DNA of 64,000 nucleotides from an uncultured Bacteroidia bacterium (GTDB lineage Bacteria; Bacteroidota; Bacteroidia; NS11-12g; UBA9320): NCBI GenBank assembly GCA_943789165.1, contig CALSTB010000004.1, positions 62,001 to 126,000 of the forward strand, read 5' to 3'. Shown piece by piece: positions 14,969 to 24,103 of this stretch (position 1 is its first letter; each line of letters starts with the position of its first letter). The notes under the pieces were generated by a model. It saw only the letters and a program-made list of their open reading frames with translations, ran no database searches and was not told where the DNA came from. The position numbers and the translations under genes were made by a program.

Positions 14969-16369
14969 ATGAAACGATTTTTATTTCTGTGCTTAACCCT
15001 GTCAATCTCCGCCATATTTGCCACGGCGCAAACTGTTGAAACAACCTCACAAGATTCCGTTTTCATTCGACAAATATTTGATCAAGCTCTGGTCAATGGC
15101 GAAAGTTATCAAAATCTTGAGCAATTATGCAAAGAAGTGGGTCATCGTTTAAGTGGTTCTAAGGAAGCAGAACAGGCTGTTGTTTGGGGAAAAAAGGTGA
15201 TGGAGCAACAGGGTTTGGATCGGGTGTATCTTCAGCCGATAGACGTGCCATTCTGGGTTCGTGGAGACATCGAAACTGCTGCCATTAATGAAAAGGAAGA
15301 CATCGCAATTAGTATCAAAACGTTAGGTGGTTCGGTCGGGACAAATGGTCCTATGCAAGGCAATTTGATTGAAGTTCAAAGTTTAGAAGACGTAGCGAAG
15401 CTAGGTAGAAAGGCAATTGAAGGGAAAATTGTGTTTTATAACAGACCAATGGATCCCAGACCTATAAATACTTTTGAAAGCTACGGAGGCTGTGTTGATC
15501 AGCGTTATGCAGGCGCCTCGACTGCTGCTCAATATGGGGCCATTGCGGTTCTAGTGCGGAGTATGTCGTTGTTAGAAACCGACCCACACGCCCATACTGG
15601 AAGCATGGGGTATAAACCCGGAATTAAGAAAATTCCCGCTGCTGCGGTGAGTACCAAAGATGCGGAAATGATTCATGATTATTTACAAAGAAATGGGACC
15701 GCAAAGGTGACGATGAATATAAATGCCCATACGAATGATGACATGCCGTCAAACAACGTGATAGGTGAAATACGAGGGTCTGTTCATCCAGAAAAAGTGA
15801 TTGTCATTGGTGGTCATTTAGATAGCTGGGATGTCGGGGAAGGCGCTCATGACGATGGGGCAGGAGTAGTGCACAGCATGGAAGTGCTAAGGATATTAAA
15901 AGCCCTGGATTACAAACCCAAATACACCATCCGAGTGGTGTTGTTTATGAATGAAGAAAATGGGAATATGGGCGGCAAAGGCTATGCTGCAAAGGCAAAA
16001 GCCAATAATGTAAATCACGTTGTGGCAATCGAAAGTGATCGCGGTGGATTTAGTCCAAGGGGGTTTAACATTAAAGGCGATTCAAATGATGTGGCATTTG
16101 TCCAGCAATTCAGAAAAGTTTTAGAAGAATATGGCTTACATCACTTTGAACAAGGCTATGCAGGTGTTGATATAAGTCCGTTAGGAACAAAAGAAAACCT
16201 TGTCAATCCTGACCTGATAATGATGGGTTTAGTTCCAGATTCACAACGATATTTTGATTACCATCACAGCGATACAGATGTTTTTGAAAGCGTAAACAAA
16301 CGTGAATTAGAATTAGGCTGTGGAGCAATGGCCGCCATGGTTTATTTGTTAGATAAGTACCTTCCCTAG
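14969..16369 (+). CDS. M28-family zinc aminopeptidase/carboxypeptidase, exported
   Basis: The protein has 466 residues from the ATG at 14969; an upstream in-frame TTG at 14963 is unlikely. The signal peptide is residues 1-20, ending FATAQ. A PA insert domain occupies about 120-250, and the M28 catalytic domain follows. Metal ligands are visible in GGHLDSWDVGEGAHDDGAG (His and Asp), MNEENG (catalytic and ligand Glu) and ESDRGG, with a final His in DYHHSDTDVFE. The architecture matches carboxypeptidase Q-like enzymes that cleave peptides outside the inner membrane. The GNAT gene follows with no gap. Confidence 0.93.
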   Translation: MKRFLFLCLTLSISAIFATAQTVETTSQDSVFIRQIFDQALVNGESYQNLEQLCKEVGHRLSGSKEAEQAVVWGKKVMEQQGLDRVYLQPIDVPFWVRGDIETAAINEKEDIAISIKTLGGSVGTNGPMQGNLIEVQSLEDVAKLGRKAIEGKIVFYNRPMDPRPINTFESYGGCVDQRYAGASTAAQYGAIAVLVRSMSLLETDPHAHTGSMGYKPGIKKIPAAAVSTKDAEMIHDYLQRNGTAKVTMNINAHTNDDMPSNNVIGEIRGSVHPEKVIVIGGHLDSWDVGEGAHDDGAGVVHSMEVLRILKALDYKPKYTIRVVLFMNEENGNMGGKGYAAKAKANNVNHVVAIESDRGGFSPRGFNIKGDSNDVAFVQQFRKVLEEYGLHHFEQGYAGVDISPLGTKENLVNPDLIMMGLVPDSQRYFDYHHSDTDVFESVNKRELELGCGAMAAMVYLLDKYLP

Positions 16370-16879
16370 ATGCAGCAAGGTAATGGCATATTGAAAATTC
16401 GAAAAGCCACGTCTGACGACGTACAAGCCATTACCGATATTTACAATTATTACATTAAAAATTCGCCTTCAACTTTTGAGGAGGAAGAACTATCGGTGAA
16501 CGAAATGGCCAATCGCATACAAGATGTATCGGAAAAATATGTTTGGCTGATAGGTGTTGTAGACGACGAAGTTGTTGGTTATGCCTATGCCGCGCAATGG
16601 AAAACCCGGAGTGCGTATAGATTAACTGTTGAGACGTCCGTATATCTGAAAAATGGTTTGTCGGGAAACGGTTATGGAAAGTACCTGTATACTGAGTTGT
16701 TGGATCAGGTTGAAGAACTTGGTTATAAATGTTTGATAGGTGGCATCTCTCTTCCAAATGAAGCCAGCATTCGACTCCATGAATCGTTAGGCTTTGTTAA
16801 AATCGGTCAGTTCATAAAAGTCGGTATCAAATTCGGCAAATGGATTGACGTAGGATATTGGGAGAAACGGTTTGATTGA
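16370..16879 (+). CDS. GNAT N-acetyltransferase, phosphinothricin-acetyltransferase-like
   Basis: The protein has 169 residues. The PAT subfamily hallmarks are IYNYYIKNSPSTFEEE near residue 23 and YAAQWKTRSAYRLTVETSVYL near 72-92. The acetyl-CoA loop GNGYGKYLYTELL and NEASIRLHESLGF are also present. It probably acetylates a small amine such as a methionine derivative or glufosinate-like compound. The ATG abuts the peptidase stop codon, so the two are surely co-transcribed. Confidence 0.9.
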   Translation: MQQGNGILKIRKATSDDVQAITDIYNYYIKNSPSTFEEEELSVNEMANRIQDVSEKYVWLIGVVDDEVVGYAYAAQWKTRSAYRLTVETSVYLKNGLSGNGYGKYLYTELLDQVEELGYKCLIGGISLPNEASIRLHESLGFVKIGQFIKVGIKFGKWIDVGYWEKRFD

Positions 16880-16936
16880 TTGCGTAATGTTAAAGAAGGG
16901 CGGATGATTTTAGCTATTAGAATTCAGATTTGTGCA

Positions 16937-16999
16937 ATGCGTCATTCAGAGATTCCGACGCAGGAGGAAGCGAAGAATCTATTTAGATATCAGACTGGA
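16937..16999. repeat. Candidate dispersed Bacteroidota repeat
   Basis: The stretch contains GCGTCATTCaGAgATTCCGAC, then GCAGGAGGAAgcGAAGAATC and ATTTAGATATCAGACTGG. From memory this resembles a dispersed intergenic element seen in many Bacteroidota genomes. Only one copy is in this window, so repetition cannot be shown here. It sits between the GNAT gene and the decayed nuclease. Confidence 0.4.
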
Positions 17000-17078
17000 T
17001 ACCGCTTTACATCAGATTGCAGAGAGTTTATAGCTTCATTACTTTTTCCGTTCTCTATCTGGTTCTCAACCTTAATTC

Positions 17079-17581
17079 CTATTCCTTTCGAAATTTACCA
17101 GAAAAAGATTCCTTTACACCAATTGTTGTTGCGATGTACAAGCCGCTATTCAATTCAGATATGTTTATGGTTGAGGTTGAAGAGACATCCTTAAGGTCAA
17201 AAACTTTTTTTCCAGTAGCGTCATAAATAATACAACGAAACTGGGAGTCATTTTTCATTCCTTCAAACCTAATTTCGTTGTTACTCGGATTCGGATAAAT
17301 CCTCAGAGCGCTCATATACACTCGGGGTGCAAATACACCAGTGGTAGGATCTGTTTTCAACGTAAAGTCTCCAACAACGGGTAAATGGTCGGAAGCAATG
17401 ATGGCATCATTTTTTTGTATTTGATACGTAGATAAGCTGTCGACCGGTAGGCCTGGTGAAAACAGAGTATACCCATTGTTCAACTCCATATTTGATCCAG
17501 AATAAATGATATAATCCAATTTACCCGGACTAAATGCACTGCTTTCAGATTACCAGGTAAAGGCAAAAGGGAGAATCGTTG
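17079..17581 (-). pseudogene. Decayed endonuclease/exonuclease/phosphatase-family protein with T9SS type A tail
   Basis: The readable part is the C-terminal end of an EEP-family phosphoesterase: FSPGKLDYIIYSGS, then AIIASDHLPVVGDF (the SDH catalytic signature), followed by a type A sorting domain (LRIYPNPSNNEIRFEG to GLYIATT). In the same frame upstream sits PFAFTW, then a TAA at 17550-17552, then SESSAFSPGK, so a nonsense codon splits the domain. The expected 250 or so N-terminal residues are missing, because the Omp28-like gene ends at 17582. This looks like a truncated remnant, not a functional gene. Confidence 0.75.
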
Positions 17582-18610
17582 TTATCGGATAATAACTAAT
17601 TTTTCCTGACCTACAATGCGACCAGACTTTGTTGCAAATTGAAGATAATACGTTCCCTCAGTATAGGCCTGAAGCGAAATTTGATTCTGTTCTAAGTCGC
17701 CCACCTGAATGGTTGAAACTGTTTGACCCAAAACATCGGAAACGACAACAGTTGTCACATCCATCTTTTGGGTTGATAATAGATGCAATGTGTTCGATGC
17801 TGGATTTGGGTAGAAAAAACGCGTTTCTCGAGCAATATCATCAACCCCGTTAGTCCCTCCACCTTTATCAATATCGGCATCTCCTTCACTTGACGCCACT
17901 TGTTCCACGCGTTTATCTGCTGTTTGTGCAAAGGCCATCACATACATTCTTGAAGCATTCCATTCTGCTTTGTTTGCCGTTTTGGCAATAAAGACAACTG
18001 AATCTCCAACCGTGGAAGGAATCATTAACGCTTCGTTTACGAGTACTTTACGAAAAACATTGTGGTGCTCTTTTTCACCATTGGGGGCTTCATAAAAAAC
18101 AGTGTCTTCAACCGCAACTGCATAAAGTTGCATGTCTTTTAAGCTGTTTGTAGCCAAGTTTTTAATGATTATTCGGACTTCCAATGAATCCTTCCCCTTT
18201 TGTAAAGTGGTTAAGTGAATATCCAATGGCGTCATCTTGTTTTGCTCAGCTGAGAATAAATCTTTAGACGTAAAACTTTCTCCGTTACCTTTTGCACTTC
18301 CCTGTACAACCACTCTTGGGGTCGATCCATACACACCATAATATTTTGTGCGGTCATCGTTTCCACCAACATCATGTTTGTTCAACAAGCACGATGAATA
18401 CGGACTACTTGGATGGTAAGATATATGATACACCTCAGGTGAGGTGCTGAGGTTACTAAACAAACCAGGATTGCGGCTTTTGCAAATGCCACATCGTGTA
18501 TTTGTGAAGTGCTCAACGACTACGTTTCTCTGGGTTTGGGCCAATAAGTCTGTAGCGTTTGTAATCACTATAAGTAAAAGGACTAATACCGGGGCGATTT
18601 GTTTTTTCAT
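17582..18610 (-). CDS. Omp28-like exported protein with T9SS type A sorting domain
   Basis: The protein has 342 residues with a signal peptide of about 25 residues ending LLAQ. The Omp28/thioredoxin-like part begins VVVEHFTNTRCGICKSRNP with a CGIC redox pair, then GVYGSTPRVVVQG with cis-Pro. Residues about 265-342 form the 'PNPASNTLHL' type A C-terminal domain that directs T9SS export. It is probably a surface-attached redox or adhesion protein. Its 3' end abuts the pseudogene remnant. Confidence 0.85.
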   Translation of the reverse strand: MKKQIAPVLVLLLIVITNATDLLAQTQRNVVVEHFTNTRCGICKSRNPGLFSNLSTSPEVYHISYHPSSPYSSCLLNKHDVGGNDDRTKYYGVYGSTPRVVVQGSAKGNGESFTSKDLFSAEQNKMTPLDIHLTTLQKGKDSLEVRIIIKNLATNSLKDMQLYAVAVEDTVFYEAPNGEKEHHNVFRKVLVNEALMIPSTVGDSVVFIAKTANKAEWNASRMYVMAFAQTADKRVEQVASSEGDADIDKGGGTNGVDDIARETRFFYPNPASNTLHLLSTQKMDVTTVVVSDVLGQTVSTIQVGDLEQNQISLQAYTEGTYYLQFATKSGRIVGQEKLVIIR

Positions 18611-18723
18611 GTAATATTAGTAGCTGAAATCCGGATACCTGACATATAAAAACGATGTTTAATTTCATGAATATCTCGAGTTGGATTTATGCTAAAATGT
18701 TGAGAAGTACGAATTTGTTGACA

Positions 18724-18755
18724 CAAAAAAAACCCAGCCGAATCAACTGGGTTTT
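18724..18755 (-). terminator. Rho-independent terminator of the HU gene
   Basis: Stem AACCCAG (18731-18737) with CTGGGTT (18747-18753), followed on the minus strand by a run of T (18730-18724). It lies 20 bp past the HU stop and is the clearest terminator of this strand in the region. Confidence 0.8.
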
Positions 18756-18774
18756 AATTTCGTTTAAACCTTTT

Positions 18775-19047
18775 TTAGTTAACTTTTCCAGAAAGCTCAG
18801 ATCCAGCTTTGAACTTAACAACGTTCTTCGCTTTGATTTGAATTTCTTTTCCAGTTTGAGGGTTTCTACCAGTTCTAGCAGCTCTTCTAGATACAGAGAA
18901 AGTTCCGAATCCAACTAAGATTACTTTTTCGCCTTTTTTCAAAGCTCCAGATGAAGCGTCTAAAAACGAATTTAATGCAGTTTGAGCCTGTGCTTTAGTG
19001 ATGCCAGCATCGCCAGCAATTTGAGAGATTAACTCTGACTTGTTCAT
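18775..19047 (-). CDS. HU-family DNA-binding protein
   Basis: The protein has 90 residues, the normal HU length. MNKSELISQIAGDAGITKAQAQTAL forms the first helices, and RRAARTGRNPQTGKEIQIKAKNVVKFKAG is the beta-arm signature with the conserved RNPQTG. It binds and bends DNA non-specifically as a dimer and compacts the nucleoid. It is a single-gene unit, with its own terminator downstream. Confidence 0.97.
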   Translation of the reverse strand: MNKSELISQIAGDAGITKAQAQTALNSFLDASSGALKKGEKVILVGFGTFSVSRRAARTGRNPQTGKEIQIKAKNVVKFKAGSELSGKVN

Positions 19048-19152
19048 GATTTAAAATCTTTTAAGTGAAAATTTAAAAATATCAATAATACATAACGCGA
19101 ATCGGCTGTAACAGTTGTAAACACTGATGTTCTTCCGATTTGCTGAGCAATG

Positions 19153-19704
19153 TTAGTCAATTTCAATTATATCATTCAAGGAAACACCCTTCTTTGTGAA
19201 TAATTCCACCCTATTTGTTAATAACTGCGGTTTTTGAATAGCCTCAAGGCCAGTGATGATGTGGGTTTGCTGATAATAAGACTTCCTTTTATCCCATAAA
19301 TAGGACAACTTTTTAGCAATTTCACGCCGATCTAATCCCAAAAACATCGGTCTAACTTGTGCATCTGCTACAATATGTTCTGTCACGATGCCTATCTCAG
19401 CTTTTAATAATATACAGGTGCCATTCGCTAACATCCGATTCATATTGTCTCCAAAACATGGCGTGCCACCCCCTGTAGCTATAACAGCGTTTCTGTTGTT
19501 GTCAATGACTGTTTGTAAAGCCACTGATTCCATCTTCCTAAATGCCTCTTCTCCGCTTTCTTTAAATAAGGATGTAATAGGCTTTTGTTGTTGGTCGACA
19601 ATGATTTGGTCTAAATCAAACCAATCCATATGTAAATGGCTAGCCAACTGTTGGGCAAAGGTCGTTTTGCCTACTCCAGGTAATCCGATAATAAAAATCA
19701 TCAT
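19153..19704 (-). CDS. aroK: Shikimate kinase
   Basis: The protein has 183 residues. Walker A is GLPGVGKTTF (residues 7-16), the shikimate-binding DLD near 32-34 and GEEAFRKME follow, GGGTPC sits near 79, and the lid arginine RPMFLGLDR is near 118. It phosphorylates shikimate with ATP in aromatic amino acid synthesis. It starts inside the last bases of the permease gene (ATGA overlap), the last member of a four-gene overlapped operon. Confidence 0.92.
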   Translation of the reverse strand: MMIFIIGLPGVGKTTFAQQLASHLHMDWFDLDQIIVDQQQKPITSLFKESGEEAFRKMESVALQTVIDNNRNAVIATGGGTPCFGDNMNRMLANGTCILLKAEIGIVTEHIVADAQVRPMFLGLDRREIAKKLSYLWDKRKSYYQQTHIITGLEAIQKPQLLTNRVELFTKKGVSLNDIIEID

Positions 19705-20753
19705 GATTCCAACCTAATTCGTGGGTCCAACAGTGTATATAATATATCTACCAATAAATTGATAAACACAAATAGACAAGCGATAAATACGATGCTACCC
19801 ATGATTATGGGCAAGTCACTTGTTTCCAATGCGTGTATGGTCACGCTGCCCAAGCCTTTCCAACTGAAGATAAATTCCACAAAAAATGCACCAGCCAATA
19901 ACGATGCAAACCATCCAGATATCGAGGTAATCACTGGATTTAAGGCACTCTTTAAGGCATGTTTGAAATATACCTGTCGTTTGCTCAAACCTTTGGCAAT
20001 GGCTGTACGGATATAGTCTTTCGACAAGGCATCTAACATGGCGTTTCGTGTTAGTTGTGTAATAATTGACAACGGTCGGATTCCCAAAGCCAAAGCAGGG
20101 AGTACCAAGTTTTTAAGTGCCAGTTGTTTTCCGGTAAACGGATCAATCTCATATAAACTGCCCACTACATTTAATTCCGTCCATGCACCCCAAACGTGAC
20201 CAAACAAGAAACTAAAAATGATGGCTGAAAAAAATGAGGGCACGGAAATGCCAAGTGTGCTGACAAATAGTAATGATCGATCAAGCCAACTGCCTTGTTT
20301 GATACTGGAAAGTACTCCGAAAAGTAATCCTAGGATACTGGCAAATATCATCGCAGCTAAAGCCAAAACCACAGTGCCAATAAACGCATCCATTAATATG
20401 GTCTTCGTTGGTTGTCCGGTTTGAAAACTACGACGCAAGTATGGCGATTTCAAATAAATCGATTTTCCTCCAATGTTTAAGATACGTGCGTGACTAACCT
20501 CAACTGTTCTAGATTGGTCGTAAACGGAAATTAAAGACAAGTCATTCAGAAATGACACATATTGTTTGCCTTTTGACTGGTCTAGTTTTAATTCGGTTTT
20601 AATGGCGTCTAAGGTAGCCTTGTCCGTTCTGTCTGTAACCAAGATATCCTCTGGATTAGGAAACGAAAAACTAAACAACCAAAAAACGACGGAAGCAACA
20701 CTGAAGAGAATCAATATCGCATAAGAGATTTTCTTGAGCAAGAATCGGATCAT
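19701..20753 (-). CDS. ABC-type peptide/nickel transport permease (DppB/OppB-like), orphan
   Basis: The protein has 350 residues with the DppB pattern: first TM at 10-30, an extracytoplasmic loop (about 30-110), then five TM segments with the coupling EAA-like loop DALSKDYIRTAIAKGLSKRQVYFKHAL near 235-262. It would be half of a peptide importer, but no DppC, ATPase or binding protein is next to it. It is coupled by ATGA overlaps to BT_3928 upstream and aroK downstream, a grouping kept in many Bacteroidota as far as I recall. Confidence 0.85.
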   Translation of the reverse strand: MIRFLLKKISYAILILFSVASVVFWLFSFSFPNPEDILVTDRTDKATLDAIKTELKLDQSKGKQYVSFLNDLSLISVYDQSRTVEVSHARILNIGGKSIYLKSPYLRRSFQTGQPTKTILMDAFIGTVVLALAAMIFASILGLLFGVLSSIKQGSWLDRSLLFVSTLGISVPSFFSAIIFSFLFGHVWGAWTELNVVGSLYEIDPFTGKQLALKNLVLPALALGIRPLSIITQLTRNAMLDALSKDYIRTAIAKGLSKRQVYFKHALKSALNPVITSISGWFASLLAGAFFVEFIFSWKGLGSVTIHALETSDLPIIMGSIVFIACLFVFINLLVDILYTLLDPRIRLES

Positions 20754-22282
20754 TCCGACTTTTTGAGAATTTTCTTGTACTTAGGTAGACGTGTACTTGG
20801 CCACACTTTGCGGACCACAGAAGTATCCGTTATCAATAACAGTCCAGGATTAGACCGAATTATGGACTTCAAATTTGTATTATCCCCATAGTAAAAGTCA
20901 AATTCAGAAATTTGTTGCTCATGCCTAAAGGCTTCCACCTCTTCTTTGGTACTTGCAGTCAGTGCCCAAAATTCATGACCATCTTTTTTCCATTGCTTGG
21001 CGATTTCACGGACTTCTTTAATGGCCTTTAAGTCAGCCTTTTTTACGTCGTGAACCACCAGCAACAACTTTTTTTCTTGTAGCCAAAAATCATCAATGTA
21101 GTTGTTGTCTTGGTCGGCATTATAAAAAGCGAAATCATGAATATCGGGAGTAGCCCCTTTTTCAATCAGTTTCTCATCAATAACATCAACGTAGGTCCAT
21201 TTGCTATAATCAATTTTAGGTTCAAAACTTCCTTTGTCGCTATCGTAAACAACTTCAACTGTTTCGTCACTCGTTTTAGACTTGTACAAATAGGTAGTTT
21301 GAATGTGGTCAGAAGCGCGTTCACCTTCTTTTACTTGCATGCCCGCTCTTATGTCAGTGCCTTCGGAGTAATGTAAGTAGTCGACCACTGGTAAATAATG
21401 TTTGCAGTACATGCTAAAACCGACCATTAATAAAGTGAGTACGGTTAATACCTTAACTCCAAATGAATTCGAGAATACTGGTTTAATATGTTTACGGCCG
21501 AACCACAGAACTGCGATAAACAGTCCTATTATGGCATTTTTGTAAAATGATTCTTCTGGGTTTAATGGCAAGGCATCGCCAAAACATCCACAATCCGTTA
21601 CCTTATCGTAAATCCATGAATACAAGGTTAAGAAGCCGAAAAACAATGTCAACAAAATCAACATCCAAATGGTGAATTTGTGCTGCCAGCCAATCAGTAA
21701 GGCAAAACCCAAAATGGCTTCAAGCCAACTGACAAATATGGCCATGAACAAAGCGTACTTTCTGAGCCAATTGAAAAACCCAACGGCCCAATTATCTTCT
21801 TTTACAAAACCACTAATATCTGATTCAAAACTTTTGGCAGAAATGGAATTATGAGCATTCGCAAAGGTAAAGGCCTCTTTACCTAGGGTTTTCCCACTAA
21901 CGGTTGCCGTACACATCAAGTCGGAAGCTTTGAAGTTGCTATCTTTTGTAGTGAATGTATGTGTGAAAACAGAATTCCCGTTGAGGAATACGTTGATTTC
22001 GGATGTTAACGAGCTATCGATTTGCTGCCAGGGACTTTGAACAATTGTTAATTGGTAAATGCTGTCGGTTTTGCGTATAGCAGTAGACAAAGAAATTGAT
22101 TGGTCGTCAAGAGTCAAGTTGGTTTGAACAGAATCCTGTTTTGCCTCTAAGTCGGCTGCGAATACAGTAAAATACTCGTCTAATTTGTAAGAAAATCCTG
22201 TTGGATCATTCAGTTTGATTAATCCCGAAAGAATGAATACGAGCCCAATTAAAACACGGCTAAAATGAACTAAGTATTTCAT
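20750..22282 (-). CDS. BT_3928-family DoxX-like membrane protein with redox-like C-terminal domain
   Basis: The protein has 510 residues. A DoxX/MauE-type N-terminus starts VHFSRVLIGLVFILSGLIKLNDPTGFSYKLDEYF, and further TM segments lie at about 175-275 around SWIYDKVTDCGCFGDALPLN with its CGCFG cysteines. The soluble end (about 390-510: KKLLLVVHDVKKADLKAIKEV to GLLLITDTSVVRKVWP) looks like a degenerate thioredoxin fold. It probably moves electrons or methylamine-type cofactors across the membrane; the exact reaction is unknown. It starts at the DUF1599 stop (ATGA overlap). Confidence 0.85.
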   Translation of the reverse strand: MKYLVHFSRVLIGLVFILSGLIKLNDPTGFSYKLDEYFTVFAADLEAKQDSVQTNLTLDDQSISLSTAIRKTDSIYQLTIVQSPWQQIDSSLTSEINVFLNGNSVFTHTFTTKDSNFKASDLMCTATVSGKTLGKEAFTFANAHNSISAKSFESDISGFVKEDNWAVGFFNWLRKYALFMAIFVSWLEAILGFALLIGWQHKFTIWMLILLTLFFGFLTLYSWIYDKVTDCGCFGDALPLNPEESFYKNAIIGLFIAVLWFGRKHIKPVFSNSFGVKVLTVLTLLMVGFSMYCKHYLPVVDYLHYSEGTDIRAGMQVKEGERASDHIQTTYLYKSKTSDETVEVVYDSDKGSFEPKIDYSKWTYVDVIDEKLIEKGATPDIHDFAFYNADQDNNYIDDFWLQEKKLLLVVHDVKKADLKAIKEVREIAKQWKKDGHEFWALTASTKEEVEAFRHEQQISEFDFYYGDNTNLKSIIRSNPGLLLITDTSVVRKVWPSTRLPKYKKILKKSE

Positions 22283-22824
22283 GCGACTTCCTCTTTTCGA
22301 ATCAAAGCAAATATAGCATAGTTCATCATATCTTGGAAGTTGGCATCTAAGCCTTCCGACACCAAGGTCTTGCCGTCGTTGTCTTCAATTTGACGAATCC
22401 TCAGCAACTTCATCAGTATCAAATCTGTAAACGTACTCACCCGCATTTCACGCCACGCTTCTCCATAATCTTGATTCTTTTTCAACATCAAGTCTTTTGT
22501 CGATGTGGTAATCTTGTGATACCATTCTATAATTTGAGAAGCTTCGATTGATTCTTCAAAATCCGTATTGTATTCCAATTGAATCAATGCCATCACGCAA
22601 TAGTTGTAAATGCCAATGTATTCATTGTCCAGACTTTCACCCACCAAGTTTTCCTGTGATTCTTCTATACTGCGAATGCGTTTTGCCTTTATGAAGATTT
22701 GGTCTGTCAAAGATTTTGGCCTCAATATGCGCCACGCTGTGCCATAGTCAATCGTCTTCTTTTCAAAGATTTCTCTACACTTATTTAAGGCATGATCGTA
22801 TTGCTGTGACGTTTTATTGCTCAA
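22279..22824 (-). CDS. DUF1599 family protein with internal tandem repeat
   Basis: The protein has 181 residues from the TTG at 22824. A longer open frame runs to 22905 but enters the divergent folP start. Two copies of the same module are visible: DYGTAWRILRPKSLTDQIFIKAKRIRSIEE near residues 27-56, and DYGEAWREMRVSTFTDLILMKLLRIRQIED near 115-144. The fold is likely a helical nucleotide-pyrophosphohydrolase-like unit, but activity is unknown. It heads the DUF1599-BT_3928-permease-aroK operon. Confidence 0.82.
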   Translation of the reverse strand: MSNKTSQQYDHALNKCREIFEKKTIDYGTAWRILRPKSLTDQIFIKAKRIRSIEESQENLVGESLDNEYIGIYNYCVMALIQLEYNTDFEESIEASQIIEWYHKITTSTKDLMLKKNQDYGEAWREMRVSTFTDLILMKLLRIRQIEDNDGKTLVSEGLDANFQDMMNYAIFALIRKEEVA

Positions 22825-22861
22825 GGTTTTCTTTTTTTGCAAAAATATACGGCTAATCCGT

Positions 22862-23713
22862 ATGGTTAAACTTGTGCAGCAAGATACTATAAACATTCGA
22901 GGCACACTTTTGGACTTATCTTCTCCAAAGGTGATGGGGATTTTAAATATTACGACTGATTCGTTTTACGATGGTGGCGCCTATACGGATTTGGGACACG
23001 CTGAAAAACAGGTTGCCAAAATGTTGCAAGACGGTGCCGATATCATCGACGTTGGGGGAGCAAGTTCTCGTCCAGGAGCCGAATCAGTTGACGGCCATAT
23101 GGAAAGGGACAGGGTGCTGCCAGTCATCGAGATGATTTGTCAGAAGTTTCCGGACACAGTTATTTCTATCGATACCAATAATGCTCAAACTGCTCACGCT
23201 GCAGTTAAGCAAGGGGCACATATAGTAAACGACATTAGCGCAGGCGACGACGATGCAGATATGTTGGCAACTGTTGGTGCATTGAAGGTTCCTTACATTG
23301 CAATGCACAAACAAGGAAGTCCCAAAACCATGCAGGTGAATCCAAAGTATAAGGATGTGGTTACCGAAGTGGTTGACTACTTTTTAGCAAAAATAAAAGC
23401 CTGTAAACAACATGGTATTGTCGACTTAATACTCGATCCGGGCTTTGGTTTTGGTAAAACCGTGGATCATAATTACGCATTGCTCAAACATTTGAACAGT
23501 ATAAAAGAACTTACGCATCAACCAATATTGGTCGGTGTTTCGCGAAAATCAATGATTAATAAGGTACTGGGAATAAAACCAGACGATGCTTTGAATGGCA
23601 GTACTGTATTACATGCTTGGGCACTACAGAACGGCGCAAATATTTTGCGCGTCCATGATGTATTGGAGGCTAAGCAAGCGGTAACTTTGTTTCAAACCTA
23701 TCAACGCGCATAA
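22862..23713 (+). CDS. folP: Dihydropteroate synthase
   Basis: The protein has 283 residues from the ATG at 22862. The signatures are MGILNITTDSFYDGG, DVGGASSRPGA (pterin site), SIDTNNAQTA, NDISAG, LDPGFGFGKT and VGVSRKSM. It joins 6-hydroxymethyl-dihydropterin pyrophosphate to p-aminobenzoate in folate synthesis and is the target of sulfonamides. It is divergent from the DUF1599 operon; the next gene follows in 6 bp. Confidence 0.95.
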   Translation: MVKLVQQDTINIRGTLLDLSSPKVMGILNITTDSFYDGGAYTDLGHAEKQVAKMLQDGADIIDVGGASSRPGAESVDGHMERDRVLPVIEMICQKFPDTVISIDTNNAQTAHAAVKQGAHIVNDISAGDDDADMLATVGALKVPYIAMHKQGSPKTMQVNPKYKDVVTEVVDYFLAKIKACKQHGIVDLILDPGFGFGKTVDHNYALLKHLNSIKELTHQPILVGVSRKSMINKVLGIKPDDALNGSTVLHAWALQNGANILRVHDVLEAKQAVTLFQTYQRA

Positions 23714-23719
23714 ATACAT

Positions 23720-24079
23720 ATGGCAAAGAAGAAAAAGTTGAATAGCCTGAGTGATTTAGGAGGAATGGTGTTTAGCACCAACCCAGATTACACACCAGAA
23801 GAAAACTTTGAGGAAGAAGAGGAGTCGGTTGATCCCTCTAAACAGATCTTATATGTTTCGTATGACAAAAAACAGCGTAAAGGAAAAGTAGTCACACTTG
23901 TTGAAGGTTTTGAAGGTCGAGAAGAAGACCTGATTGCGTTGGGGAAACAACTCAAACAAAGGTGCGGAGCAGGCGGTTCTGTAAAGGATAACGAGATTAT
24001 CGTTCAAGGTAATTTTGTGACAAAAGTCATGGAGTTATTAACCAAAGAGGGCTACAATGTGAAGAAAAAAGGAGGTTAA
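23720..24079 (+). CDS. eIF1/SUI1-like translation factor
   Basis: The protein has 119 residues. The C-terminal half is the SUI1 domain: GKVVTLVEGFEGREEDLIALGKQLKQRCGAGGSVKDNEIIVQGNF, with the CGAGGSV turn and QG motif. The acidic N-terminal 45 residues are variable. It probably influences start-codon choice or ribosome binding, like Escherichia coli YciH. It is co-transcribed with folP. Confidence 0.9.
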   Translation: MAKKKKLNSLSDLGGMVFSTNPDYTPEENFEEEEESVDPSKQILYVSYDKKQRKGKVVTLVEGFEGREEDLIALGKQLKQRCGAGGSVKDNEIIVQGNFVTKVMELLTKEGYNVKKKGG

Positions 24080-24103
24080 AATTTTCTTTTGACATTAGAA
24101 GTT

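Noticed and set aside
16880-17194. 104-codon open frame after the GNAT gene
   Set aside because: It reads through the candidate dispersed repeat and opposite the decayed nuclease, has no start context or recognisable motif, and its composition is unlike its neighbours.
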